Shown piece after piece: positions 1 through 7,027 of a DNA stretch of 25,051 bases. Where the stretch lies: the NCBI GenBank assembly GCA_964635065.1, contig CAZWMK010000020.1, positions 1-25,051 on the forward strand, given 5' to 3'. This stretch comes from CAZWMK01 sp964635065 (GTDB taxonomy: Bacteria; Pseudomonadota; Alphaproteobacteria; Sphingomonadales; Sphingomonadaceae). Positions within the stretch are counted from its first letter, which is position 1. Every line of letters begins with the position of its first letter. The translations under genes and the position numbers were made by a program. The notes under the pieces are model-generated. The model was not told the DNA's origin and did no database searches. It saw only the letters and a program-made list of their open reading frames with translations.

Positions 1-500
1 GGCATCGGACTGGATTCTGTTTTTTTTGAGAGCGATGGCTGGAATACTCCAACCTCTAACTATTCCCGCGACTAAACACTCAGCAGAATAGGTGAAAAGG
101 GGATCGCTGCCGCTTATGACTGCGGCCTTGCCGGGTAGGACCCGCTCTGTCATCGGGATGGGCGGATAAGGCTATCCAGACCGACCGCGCATGACATCAA
201 CGGATGGCTGCACATTCGATCATCAGGCCAAAGGCGGGGCCGAATCGAACGCGCTGCACAAGGCCTGTAAACGGCCATCCCGTCGCCATGATGTCTCGTG
301 AGTGATTGTGTCGGGCGACGGCGCGCAGAATTATTTTTTGATGCAATCGCTTACGCTCGGGGGCCTTATTGGGGGCCTATCCTGAAAAAATATATAAATT
401 ACCGATTAATATCATCATATTGTATAAACTATTGTGGTCCGACCGGGGCACCATTTCGCGTTGTGTGTTCAGCGCAGCCGTCACCTCCCTGATGATGATG
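1..500. other. gene-poor left edge with AT-rich patch
   Basis: I see no supportable gene in this stretch. Short open frames exist on both strands but none has a convincing ribosome-binding site or a recognisable protein. Two open frames run in from the window edge and end at TAA 73-75 and TAG 89-91, so the tail of an upstream gene cannot be excluded. Positions about 380-435 are strikingly AT-rich, roughly one fifth G+C, against the GC-rich coding DNA around them. An 8-base direct repeat GGGGGCCT lies at 359-366 and 371-378. No clear terminator for copB was found, although copB ends at 501 and reads toward this region. The composition could mark the edge of an accessory segment, but no transposase, integrase or terminal inverted repeat was recognised. 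Confidence 0.5.
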
Positions 501-1382
501 CTAGAACCAGAAGCGCAAGCCGGCGACAAAGCTGGTGGATGCGCGGCTTTCGCCCATGGCGCGGGAAATCCTGGCAGTATCGCCGAATTTTCGTTCCCAT
601 TGCACACCGACATAAGGTCCGAAAGCAGGATTGGGGGCGTAGCGCAGGCGAAGGCCGAGTTCGGTCGCGGAGAGGCCAGCACCCTTGCCCAGTTCGGGCA
701 CATCTTGTGCATGGGCCGTCAATTCGAGGCGTGGTTGCAGCACCAGCGCCTGACTGAATCTCATGTCGTGGCTCAGTTCGAAGCGGGCGTGGACATCGCC
801 TTTGTGTGACAGGAACAGGGCGCCTTCCATTTCGATCCAGTAGGGCAGCATCACGTCAATGCCGAGGGCGGCATGGGTGCGGCCTGGACCGGCGTTGATG
901 TCCTGACGCAGGCCCAGCTCAAGATTGGCAAACGGTCCTGTGGCATGGCTCCACAGCGCCTGCACTTCGGCGGCTTCGACCGGGCCGTCCACGCTGATTT
1001 CGCCTTCGCTGCGTACGAGCAGACGGTCGATGTCGCCACCATACCAGGCCTTGCCCTGCCAGCTGACGGCATCGCCCTTGTCCCTGGCATGCCATTCCAG
1101 CTGTTCGATAAGGACAAGATGGGCGCGCTGATCGCGGGTGCTGCGAAATAATGCCTTGCGCGCTGCATCCATCGCCGCAGTGCCATGGATGCTATCGGCG
1201 GCCCAGTCGTCCGCCTTGAATGGCGGCAACGCAACAGCTGGCTTTCCCGTCGATTGCGGTTGATTCGCGCTGTGATCGTGGTGATGACCATGGTCGTGAT
1301 CCTGCGCCCGCACGGGCACGGTCGTGGCGACCGCGAATGCCAGTGTCATCAGCAATCTGACGCAGCATCCTGCTGTTTTCAT
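501..1382 (-). CDS. copB: copper resistance protein B (CopB), outer membrane
   Basis: This 293-residue protein matches the CopB/PcoB family, an outer-membrane beta-barrel that works with the multicopper oxidase CopA in copper tolerance. Residues 1-26 look like a Sec signal peptide ending VRA-Q. The mature N-terminus is rich in Asp and His (DHDHGHHHDH, about residues 28-37), a likely copper-binding stretch. The CopB domain follows (YGGDIDRLLVRSEGE region onward), with alternating strands and a C-terminal aromatic residue (LRFWF), as expected for assembly into the outer membrane. The ATG overlaps the copA stop codon in an ATGA arrangement, so the two genes are probably translationally coupled. 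The N-terminal Met/His region is short compared with many CopB proteins. The family call is firm; metal specificity is inferred from the family. Confidence 0.9.
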   Translation of the reverse strand: MKTAGCCVRLLMTLAFAVATTVPVRAQDHDHGHHHDHSANQPQSTGKPAVALPPFKADDWAADSIHGTAAMDAARKALFRSTRDQRAHLVLIEQLEWHARDKGDAVSWQGKAWYGGDIDRLLVRSEGEISVDGPVEAAEVQALWSHATGPFANLELGLRQDINAGPGRTHAALGIDVMLPYWIEMEGALFLSHKGDVHARFELSHDMRFSQALVLQPRLELTAHAQDVPELGKGAGLSATELGLRLRYAPNPAFGPYVGVQWERKFGDTARISRAMGESRASTSFVAGLRFWF

Positions 1383-3094
1383 GCCGCATCCTCATGGTTG
1401 TGACGAACCTTGATGATACGGAACATGCCGGTTTCCATATGAAACATCATATGACAGTGCATCGCCCAGTCACCGAGCGCGTCGGCTGTCATGTCGATGG
1501 TGATCTGGCCGCCCGGCAAGACGTTCACCGTATGCTTGCGCGGCTGATGGCCATCCTGTCCGTTGACCAGTTCAAAGAAATGGCCGTGAATGTGAATGGG
1601 ATGCGGCATCATCGTGTGGTTGACAAGATTGATGCGGACGCGCTCCATATGCCGGAACATCAGCGGCTCGGTGCGCTCGCTGAGCCGCTCGCCGTCGATC
1701 GACCACATGTAGCGTTCCATGTTGGCGGTGAGGTGCAGGTCGATGGTGCGACTGGGCGGGCGCTGGTCGCTTCCCGGCGTCAGGGCCCTGAGGTCGGAAT
1801 AGCGCAAGACCCGATGGCCTGTTTCCTCAAGCCCTGTCGGCAGATCGCCGATGCGGTTCGCCGGCATGGGCGACAGACTTGCCACGCCGGGATTCAGTCT
1901 GACCTGCGGCGCGCTTGCCGGATCGCGCATCCTCATGGCGCCATGGTCCATGCCAGCGTGATCCTTGGCGTCATGCCCCATTCCCATATCGCGCATGGTG
2001 AGTAGCGGGCGCGGGCGCAGCGGGGGAATGGGGGCTGTCATGCCGGTACGTGGCGCCAGCGTTGCGCGCACAAGGCCGGAGCGGTCGATGGCCTCGGCAA
2101 TGAGGCCATAGGCGGTCATGTCGGTCGGCTGGACGATTACATCGCAGGTCTCGGCGATGGCGAGCTGGAATTCGTCAACGGAAACCGGCTCGACATTTTG
2201 CCCGTCTGCCTGCACCACGGTCATGGCAAGACCGGGGATGCGGACATTGAAATTCGTCATTGCCGATGCATTGATGATCCTGAGCCGCACCCGTTCGCCG
2301 GGTGAGAACAGGCCGGTCCAGTTTTCTGCGCTGCCATGACCGTTGATCAAATAGTGGTAGGCGGCAGCGGTCACATCCGAAATATCGGTCGGGTCCATGC
2401 GCATTGCGGCCCAGCGCAGGCGTTCGCGCAGCGGCTGATCCTTGCCAGACAGCAGGCCGCCTATCGTCTGCTTCTGCCGGTTGTAATAGCCGGGCGATTG
2501 TTTCAGCCGGGTCATCAGCTTGTGCGGATGAATGAAGCTCCAGTCCGAAAGGACAAGTACATGTTCGCGGTCGTAAACAACAGGATCGTCGCCCGCCGGG
2601 TCGATGATCAGCGGGCCGTAATGGCCCATGGCTTCCTGCATGCCGCTATGACTGTGATACCAGTAGGTGCCGGACTGCGTGATCGGGAAATCATAGACGA
2701 AGGTCTCGTGCGGACGGATGCCGGGAAAACTGATGCCCGGAACGCCATCGAACTGGAACGGCAGGATCAGGCCATGCCAATGGATCGATGTGTCTTCTTC
2801 GAGATGATTGGTGACGGACAGGCGAACCTTTTGCCCTTCTTTCAGACGAATGAGCGGCGCGGGCAGGGTGCCATTTACGGTGACCGCATGGCCACGCCGC
2901 CCGCCTGTCGTGAAGACGGAATGGCCAACCTCGAGCGCGATGTCCGTTCCGGTCAGCGTGCCGGGCGCGGCCACGATTCCGGACGACGACGTCTGCGCCC
3001 AGGCCGGGATCATCCGTCCCAGCGTCAGGGCGCTTGCCAGCCCGGCGGCGCCACGGATCAGGCCACGGCGCGCAAAAACAGGTGTGTCGGTCAC
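1379..3094 (-). CDS. copA: copper resistance multicopper oxidase (CopA), Tat-exported
   Basis: A 571-residue periplasmic multicopper oxidase of the CopA/PcoA type, thought to oxidise Cu(I) and bind copper in the periplasm. A twin-arginine signal (RRGLIRG from residue 9) is followed by a hydrophobic stretch and an AWA-Q cleavage site near residue 33. All four copper motifs are visible: HWHGL (105-109), WYHSHSG (145-151), HPIHIHGHFFEL (498-509) and HCHMMFHMETGM (546-557), so the type 1, 2 and 3 copper sites appear intact. A Met/His-rich insert (MGMGHD, MDHGAM, about 370-390) is typical of the family. The start is GTG at 3094, with GGAA about nine bases upstream; an ATG at 3104 is out of frame. 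It is co-directional with and upstream of copB. No copC, copD or copRS genes lie beside it. Confidence 0.94.
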   Translation of the reverse strand: MTDTPVFARRGLIRGAAGLASALTLGRMIPAWAQTSSSGIVAAPGTLTGTDIALEVGHSVFTTGGRRGHAVTVNGTLPAPLIRLKEGQKVRLSVTNHLEEDTSIHWHGLILPFQFDGVPGISFPGIRPHETFVYDFPITQSGTYWYHSHSGMQEAMGHYGPLIIDPAGDDPVVYDREHVLVLSDWSFIHPHKLMTRLKQSPGYYNRQKQTIGGLLSGKDQPLRERLRWAAMRMDPTDISDVTAAAYHYLINGHGSAENWTGLFSPGERVRLRIINASAMTNFNVRIPGLAMTVVQADGQNVEPVSVDEFQLAIAETCDVIVQPTDMTAYGLIAEAIDRSGLVRATLAPRTGMTAPIPPLRPRPLLTMRDMGMGHDAKDHAGMDHGAMRMRDPASAPQVRLNPGVASLSPMPANRIGDLPTGLEETGHRVLRYSDLRALTPGSDQRPPSRTIDLHLTANMERYMWSIDGERLSERTEPLMFRHMERVRINLVNHTMMPHPIHIHGHFFELVNGQDGHQPRKHTVNVLPGGQITIDMTADALGDWAMHCHMMFHMETGMFRIIKVRHNHEDAA

Positions 3095-3154
3095 AATCGT
3101 TCATTCCATGTCTGGCAGACCGGGCGATCGGCCGGTCATGTCATGCCCGACAAG

Positions 3155-3180
3155 GTATGAATAATGATTGCAAATTGCAA
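3155..3180 (-). promoter_or_regulatory. putative copA promoter/operator with TTGCAA repeats
   Basis: The 119-base gap between the amidohydrolase stop (3214) and the copA start (3094) contains an AT-rich segment with the 7-base unit ATTGCAA repeated in tandem (3167-3180). It can also be read as TTGCAA-A-TTGCAA, a near-symmetric element. On the minus strand TTGCAA (3180-3175), then 17 bases, then TACCTT could act as a weak sigma-70-type promoter. This is the only promoter-like sequence seen before copA. I do not recognise a CueR-type dyad here, so the regulator is unknown. The assignment is inference from position and composition. Confidence 0.35.
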
Positions 3181-3213
3181 ACGCGCAGGCGCAGCCTTGG
3201 TTCTGTCCTTCCG

Positions 3214-4962
3214 TCAGGCAATTTGCGGCTGGGTTCCTGTCGACACCCTCGGTCGGTGACGCAGCAGGCGGCCGGGAAGAGCACCGGTCGGCTTGTCATG
3301 TTCGCGGGTGATCACGCCGGAAACGATGGTGGCGCGATAGCCTGTCACAGCCTGCATCAGCCGACTTGCGCCGGACGGCAGGTCGTTGACAAAGGTCGGT
3401 TTTTCGAGCCGCAGATTGTCGAGGTCGATAATGTTGATATCGGCCTTGAGACCGGGCCGGATGACACCGCGATCGTTGAGGCCGATAGCATCTGCGCAGT
3501 CGCTGGTCATCATGCGCACCACCTGTTCCAGCGGCAAGGGCGCGCCACGCCGGCGATCGCGCACCCAGTGTTGCAGCATGAAACTGTGGATCGATCCGTC
3601 GCTGATCGTCATGACATGCGCACCGGCATCGGATGCCCCAAGAACTGCCGCCGGACTGGTCAGCATTTCGCGCACGCGGTCGAGGCCGCCGTCGGTATAG
3701 TTTGTGACGGCAAGAAGCAGGCGCGGGTGGGCGCTGGTATTGAGCATGACGTCATAGGCTGCTTCCTGCGGCGAAACTCCCCGCCGTGCCGCCAGCGTGT
3801 CGATATTCTGGCTGTCGTCTGGTTCGTAATCGCCTTCGTCGCCAATATCGTAGCAGCGATGCCAGTGCGAGTTCAGAAACGCCGTAAAACTGCCCGGCGC
3901 ATCGGTCTCGGTCAGGATGCGCGCTTTGACATCGGGTTTCGCCAGTTCGGCCAGCCACCGTTCGCGGGGCAGTTTCTTGACTTCGAGAAAGCTTGGCCGC
4001 TCCATGAAGGGGTGGGTGCCGAAAAAGCTCAGGAGCGCACCAATGCTGCGCCCGCTGACATGCGCAAACGCACGGCCATGACCACTGGCATTGACGCCTT
4101 CGGCCCAGGCGATCTGCTTGCGCCAGTAATCGGGATATTGGTTTGTTTGCAGCACCAGCAGGTGCAGTGAAACGCCGGTTTCGCGCACGATATCGTCATA
4201 GGTGCGCATTTCGCGCTCGATCCCGTCGAAATCTTCGCCGACCACGCCGGATGGTGCAAATTCAAGAATGCCGCCATGGTGCGCAACGCTTTTGGCCAAT
4301 GCCATCAGCTCGGGCGCATCGACGTCGAAATCCGGTGTCATGGCGCCCGTCGATGTGCGGTGGACCGAGGTGCGCGAGCTTGACAGGCCAAAGGCACCCG
4401 CCTGCATTGCTTCGTCGACAAGGCGGACCATTTCCGCGCGTTCGTCGCCATCGGCGCAGCGGTTGCTGCCCACCTTGTCGCCCAGAACATAGAGCCTGAG
4501 CGGCCCATGCGGGATGAGCGCCCCGATGTCGAAGCTGCGTGGCTGTGCATCTATGACGTCAAGGAATTCGGGAAAACTGCTCCAGTTCCAGCGCAGCCCC
4601 TCGTGCAGCGCTGTGCCGGGAATTTCTTCGACCCCGTCCATGAGTTCGATCAGCCGTTCTTCAGTGCCGCGCCGCACCGGCGCAAAGCCGACGCCGCAAT
4701 TGCCCATGATCGCTGTCGTCACCCCCGAACTGAATGAGGGATCAAGCAGCGGATCCCAGGTCGCCTGGCCATCATAATGGGTATGGATGTCCACCCAGCC
4801 GGGGGTCACGATCAGGCCGGTTGCGTCGATCTCGCGCTGCGCTGGACCGGTGATTTTCCCGATGTCGACGATCACGCCGTCCTTGATTCCAACATCGCCG
4901 GAAAATCCAGGCTTTCCAGTGCCATCGACAATCGTTCCGCCACGGATGACGAGATCGAGCAT
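3214..4962 (-). CDS. N-acyl-D-amino-acid deacylase-family amidohydrolase
   Basis: A 582-residue metal-dependent amidohydrolase resembling D-aminoacylases (N-acyl-D-amino-acid deacylases). Evidence is the N-terminal beta domain (LVIRGGTIVDGTG), the metal motif DIHTHYDGQ (His60, His62), GNCGVGF with the family cysteine at residue 89, FAHVSGRS, and SDAGAH with the likely catalytic Asp at 445. No signal peptide is seen, so it is probably cytoplasmic. The start is placed at ATG 4962 because GGGGAG lies seven bases upstream on the minus strand; the frame stays open to 5115, but that would run into the divergent gene and adds residues unlike the family. Many relatives are annotated only as amidohydrolase or D-aminoacylase, so the substrate (N-acyl amino acid or another cyclic or linear amide) is not set by sequence. 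It faces a SnoaL-like gene across a 171-base divergent gap. Confidence 0.87.
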   Translation of the reverse strand: MLDLVIRGGTIVDGTGKPGFSGDVGIKDGVIVDIGKITGPAQREIDATGLIVTPGWVDIHTHYDGQATWDPLLDPSFSSGVTTAIMGNCGVGFAPVRRGTEERLIELMDGVEEIPGTALHEGLRWNWSSFPEFLDVIDAQPRSFDIGALIPHGPLRLYVLGDKVGSNRCADGDERAEMVRLVDEAMQAGAFGLSSSRTSVHRTSTGAMTPDFDVDAPELMALAKSVAHHGGILEFAPSGVVGEDFDGIEREMRTYDDIVRETGVSLHLLVLQTNQYPDYWRKQIAWAEGVNASGHGRAFAHVSGRSIGALLSFFGTHPFMERPSFLEVKKLPRERWLAELAKPDVKARILTETDAPGSFTAFLNSHWHRCYDIGDEGDYEPDDSQNIDTLAARRGVSPQEAAYDVMLNTSAHPRLLLAVTNYTDGGLDRVREMLTSPAAVLGASDAGAHVMTISDGSIHSFMLQHWVRDRRRGAPLPLEQVVRMMTSDCADAIGLNDRGVIRPGLKADINIIDLDNLRLEKPTFVNDLPSGASRLMQAVTGYRATIVSGVITREHDKPTGALPGRLLRHRPRVSTGTQPQIA

Positions 4963-5133
4963 AGTTTTACTCCCCAAGGTTGCAGTGCTTGGTGCCTGCT
5001 GTTTTGCATTTTGCTGTTTGACGCAGGAAAACACATGCGCCGCTGCTTGTAAACTCTGCGTCCACGGGCTTGCGTCGGCTGCACGTCGCGGGCAGTGTGG
5101 CCCTGGTTTGGACAATCAACCAAGGGAGGATAT

Positions 5134-5556
5134 ATGGCCTTTACAGGACCGGTCGAGGATCGCCTCGCCATTCGTGAACTTATCGCAACCTATGCAAATG
5201 CCGTCACGCGCAACGACGGTGAAACCTGGTCGTCGCTGTGGGCCGAAGATGGCGTCTGGAGCATCCCGGTCATTCCCGGCATGGAGCGGATTGAGGGGCG
5301 CGACGCCATTTACGCGCTATGGAAAGAAGCCATGAAAGGCTATCCCTTCCAGGTCATGATCGCGCAGCCGGGCGAAACCGTCATCGACGGCGATACCGCA
5401 CGCGGCATCACTTATAATCAGGAAATCAACACCGACACGTCGGGCGTGACCCAGCGTTGGGCCGGCGAATATGTCGATGAATATGTGAAGCGCAATGGTC
5501 GCTGGCTGTTCAAGAGCCGGACCTATCGCGTCCTGCACATCGGCAAGCCGGAATAA
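5134..5556 (+). CDS. SnoaL-like / NTF2-fold small protein
   Basis: A 140-residue protein of the SnoaL-like (NTF2 superfamily) type: an alpha-helical start (EDRLAIRELIATYANAV), the WAEDGVW turn, IEGRDAIYALWKE, then beta strands ending WLFKSRTYRVLHIG. Members form cone-shaped pockets and act as isomerases, dehydratases, dioxygenase-associated subunits or simple ligand-binding proteins. The start at 5134 is chosen because AAGGGAGGA (5122-5130) sits directly upstream; the frame opens earlier, at 5095, without such a site. It is divergent from the amidohydrolase and convergent with the YbjN-family gene 34 bases downstream. The shared intergenic region suggests, but does not prove, a common pathway with the amidohydrolase. 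No substrate can be assigned. Confidence 0.82.
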   Translation: MAFTGPVEDRLAIRELIATYANAVTRNDGETWSSLWAEDGVWSIPVIPGMERIEGRDAIYALWKEAMKGYPFQVMIAQPGETVIDGDTARGITYNQEINTDTSGVTQRWAGEYVDEYVKRNGRWLFKSRTYRVLHIGKPE

Positions 5557-5590
5557 ATGGCAGGCACATGATCGGCGCGGTTGGCAGAGA

Positions 5591-6106
5591 TCAGGCTTCG
5601 CCCACCGTGTCGATCATGGCAGCATGAAGGGCTTCCGCCGGTTTTTTGCCAGCCCACAGCACGAACTGGAACACGGGATAGTAGCGCTCGCATTCGTCGA
5701 TCGCCGCTTCTACCAGCATTTCCGCCTGGTCGAGTGTCAGGCCGACGTCCTCGTCGTCACCGCGGTCAAGCAGGGCGGCATGGCGGAACAGCAGCGTGCC
5801 GTCTGCCGACCACATTTCGAAATGGCCGAGCCAGAGCTGCTCATTGATCAGCCCGATGGTTTCGTAAATCGCCGCACGCTTGGAATCGGCAACCCGGACA
5901 TCGGGCAGGGCAACGAACTGGAGAACCCGCTCCTCCTCGCGCCACAGCGCACGGAGTTGATAGGTCGTCCAGCTGCCTTCGACCGAGGCGACAATTTCCT
6001 CGTCGCCATTGCGCTCAAAGGCCCAGCCATGCGCGCCGAAATATTGTTCGAGCATGTCTATGGGGGCAGCAGTAAGCTGGGATTGCGATGTGGCCGGATC
6101 AAACAA
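5591..6106 (-). CDS. YbjN domain-containing protein
   Basis: A 171-residue protein of the YbjN family, whose fold resembles type III secretion chaperones and whose molecular role is poorly defined (E. coli YbjN has been linked to stress and motility regulation). Features that fit are an N-terminal helix (IDMLEQYFGAHGW), a beta hairpin (IVASVEGSWTTYQLRALWREE), a second beta region with FRHAALLDRGD, and a C-terminal helix pair with ECERYYPVFQFVLWAGKKP. The likely start is TTG at 6106: AGGAG lies eight bases upstream on the minus strand, while the next ATG (residue 18) has no such site and would cut the domain edge. It is the last gene of the minus-strand series, separated from ubiK by a repeat-rich 101-base gap. 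No signal peptide or membrane segment is visible. Confidence 0.86.
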   Translation of the reverse strand: MFDPATSQSQLTAAPIDMLEQYFGAHGWAFERNGDEEIVASVEGSWTTYQLRALWREEERVLQFVALPDVRVADSKRAAIYETIGLINEQLWLGHFEMWSADGTLLFRHAALLDRGDDEDVGLTLDQAEMLVEAAIDECERYYPVFQFVLWAGKKPAEALHAAMIDTVGEA

Positions 6107-6133
6107 CCGGCGCGCTCCTACAGTGGTCGCGAA

Positions 6134-6212
6134 CAGGAATCAGCCTGCGCATGTTGCGGCAGGGGTGCAAGCTGATTCCTGCGATCTTGTGCTGATTTCT
6201 GTGGATATCAGC
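6134..6212. repeat. inverted/direct repeat cluster between ubiK and ybjN-like gene
   Basis: Three near-identical 11-base units occur here: CAGGAATCAGC (6134-6144), its exact inverse GCTGATTCCTG (6171-6181), and GCTGATTTCTG (6191-6201), which is 10 of 11 identical and lies 20 bases after the second. A shorter inverse unit ATCAGC (6207-6212) pairs with 6191-6196. The first pair forms an 11-base perfect stem, and its loop contains a further stem CCTGC/GCAGG (6144-6148 with 6159-6163). The cluster lies just upstream of the TTG start of the ybjN-like gene and touches the ubiK stop codon. It could be an operator array, a processing site or a structured leader; the sequence alone does not decide. 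Confidence 0.7.
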
Positions 6213-6453
6213 CTTTTTCTGCTTCCAGCGCATCCAGTCGCGCTTTCAGCGCATCGGCTTCTGCGCGCGCCGTTGCGGCCATTTCCTTGACAGCTTCGAA
6301 CTCGTCGCGGCGCACAAAGTCCATGCCGCCGACCAGCTTTTCAACCTGCTGGCGCACAAGTCCTTCAAGCTCGCGTCCAACGCCCGCAAGGGTGCCGACC
6401 ATGCCGGAGGCCACTTTCGAGAGGTCGTCAAAGATGCGGTTTTGCGATTGCAT
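6208..6453 (-). CDS. ubiK: UbiK family ubiquinone accessory factor (BMFP domain)
   Basis: An 81-residue protein of the BMFP/UbiK (formerly DUF526, YqiC-like) family. It begins with an amphipathic segment (IFDDLSKVASGMVGTLAGVGRELEGLVRQQVEKLV) and ends in a coiled coil (FEAVKEMAATARAEADALKARLDALEAEK), the usual two-part design. UbiK-type proteins interact with lipids and with UbiJ in aerobic ubiquinone synthesis in gammaproteobacteria; whether that role applies here is inferred from the family. The start at ATG 6453 is supported by AGGAG seven bases upstream. That site overlaps the end of tspO, whose stop lies four bases before this ATG, so the two genes are probably coupled. An upstream in-frame extension to 6519 lies inside tspO and is not needed. 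Confidence 0.86.
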   Translation of the reverse strand: MQSQNRIFDDLSKVASGMVGTLAGVGRELEGLVRQQVEKLVGGMDFVRRDEFEAVKEMAATARAEADALKARLDALEAEKG

Positions 6454-6457
6454 GGCT

Positions 6458-7027
6458 TCACTCCTGTTGTGTCGGCATCGACAGCACAGCATCGACCGTG
6501 CCAGACTGAACCGCCGCACTATCGGGGTTCAACTGCCATATCTGCCAGCATAGCACTGCAGCGAAGCCGAGCCAAAGCAGATAAGGCACCATCAGCCATC
6601 CCGCCACCTTGCGAATCTGGCCAAACCACCAAGCGGTCGGCAGGGCTGCCGCGATGATCGCCAGGATCAGGAAAAAGGACAGGCCGATCTGGTGCGCGCC
6701 AAAAAACAGGGGCGACCATGCAAGGTTGAGCAGGAGCTGCACGGCGAACAGCACAAGCGCGAGCGTGCGCCGATACGCGCCGCGGGCATGAATGACATAG
6801 GCAAGCGCTGCCCCCATCATGACGTAAAGGAGCGTCCACACCACACCAAAAGCCCAGCCAGGCGGATAAAGTCCGGGCTTGTCGAGCGCCGAGAACCAGA
6901 GATTTTCTTCAACCGATCCCGAAAGTTGCGCGGACAGGCGGCCCAGCAACAGCGTCAGCGGGATGGTAATGACCGCGATCCGGGCAAAGGCCCAGCGCAG
7001 TTGTCCTGACGTTGCAAGTTCGCTCAA
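6458..7027 (-). CDS. tspO: TspO/MBR family membrane protein
   Basis: A 189-residue tryptophan-rich sensory protein / benzodiazepine-receptor homologue with five predicted membrane helices. Diagnostic stretches are LWFSALDKPGLYPPGWAFG followed by VVWTLLYVMMGAALAYV, then QLLLNLAWSPLFFG and WLMVPYLLWLGFAAVLCWQIWQLN. TspO proteins bind porphyrins and related ligands and influence tetrapyrrole, redox or stress responses in alphaproteobacteria. The start is TTG at 7027, overlapping the stop of the RND pump as TTGA. AGGAG eight bases upstream supports it, and no ATG is available near the family N-terminus. It is slightly longer than the common 155-165 residues, with extra length at both ends. The chain overlap with the RND pump suggests co-expression with the efflux system. 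Confidence 0.93.
   Translation of the reverse strand: MSELATSGQLRWAFARIAVITIPLTLLLGRLSAQLSGSVEENLWFSALDKPGLYPPGWAFGVVWTLLYVMMGAALAYVIHARGAYRRTLALVLFAVQLLLNLAWSPLFFGAHQIGLSFFLILAIIAAALPTAWWFGQIRKVAGWLMVPYLLWLGFAAVLCWQIWQLNPDSAAVQSGTVDAVLSMPTQQE

Noticed and set aside
191..301. Short ATG frame of 36 codons on the plus strand
   Set aside because: No ribosome-binding site precedes it, it resembles no known protein, and the length is expected by chance.
359..378. GGGGGCCT direct repeat as a target-site duplication
   Set aside because: The copies are only four bases apart, so there is no inserted element between them.
2336..3160. Long plus-strand open frame opposite copA
   Set aside because: It is antisense to an intact multicopper oxidase with all copper motifs, resembles no protein family, and arises from the GC-rich codon bias.
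3034..4170. Plus-strand open frame of 378 codons opposite the amidohydrolase and the copA promoter
   Set aside because: It crosses the copA start region and is a shadow of the amidohydrolase; the amino-acid composition is atypical and no family is recognised.
5018..5046. TTGACG as a -35 box for the SnoaL-like gene
   Set aside because: No acceptable -10 element occurs at 16-18 bases; the nearest TAAACT is 26 bases away.
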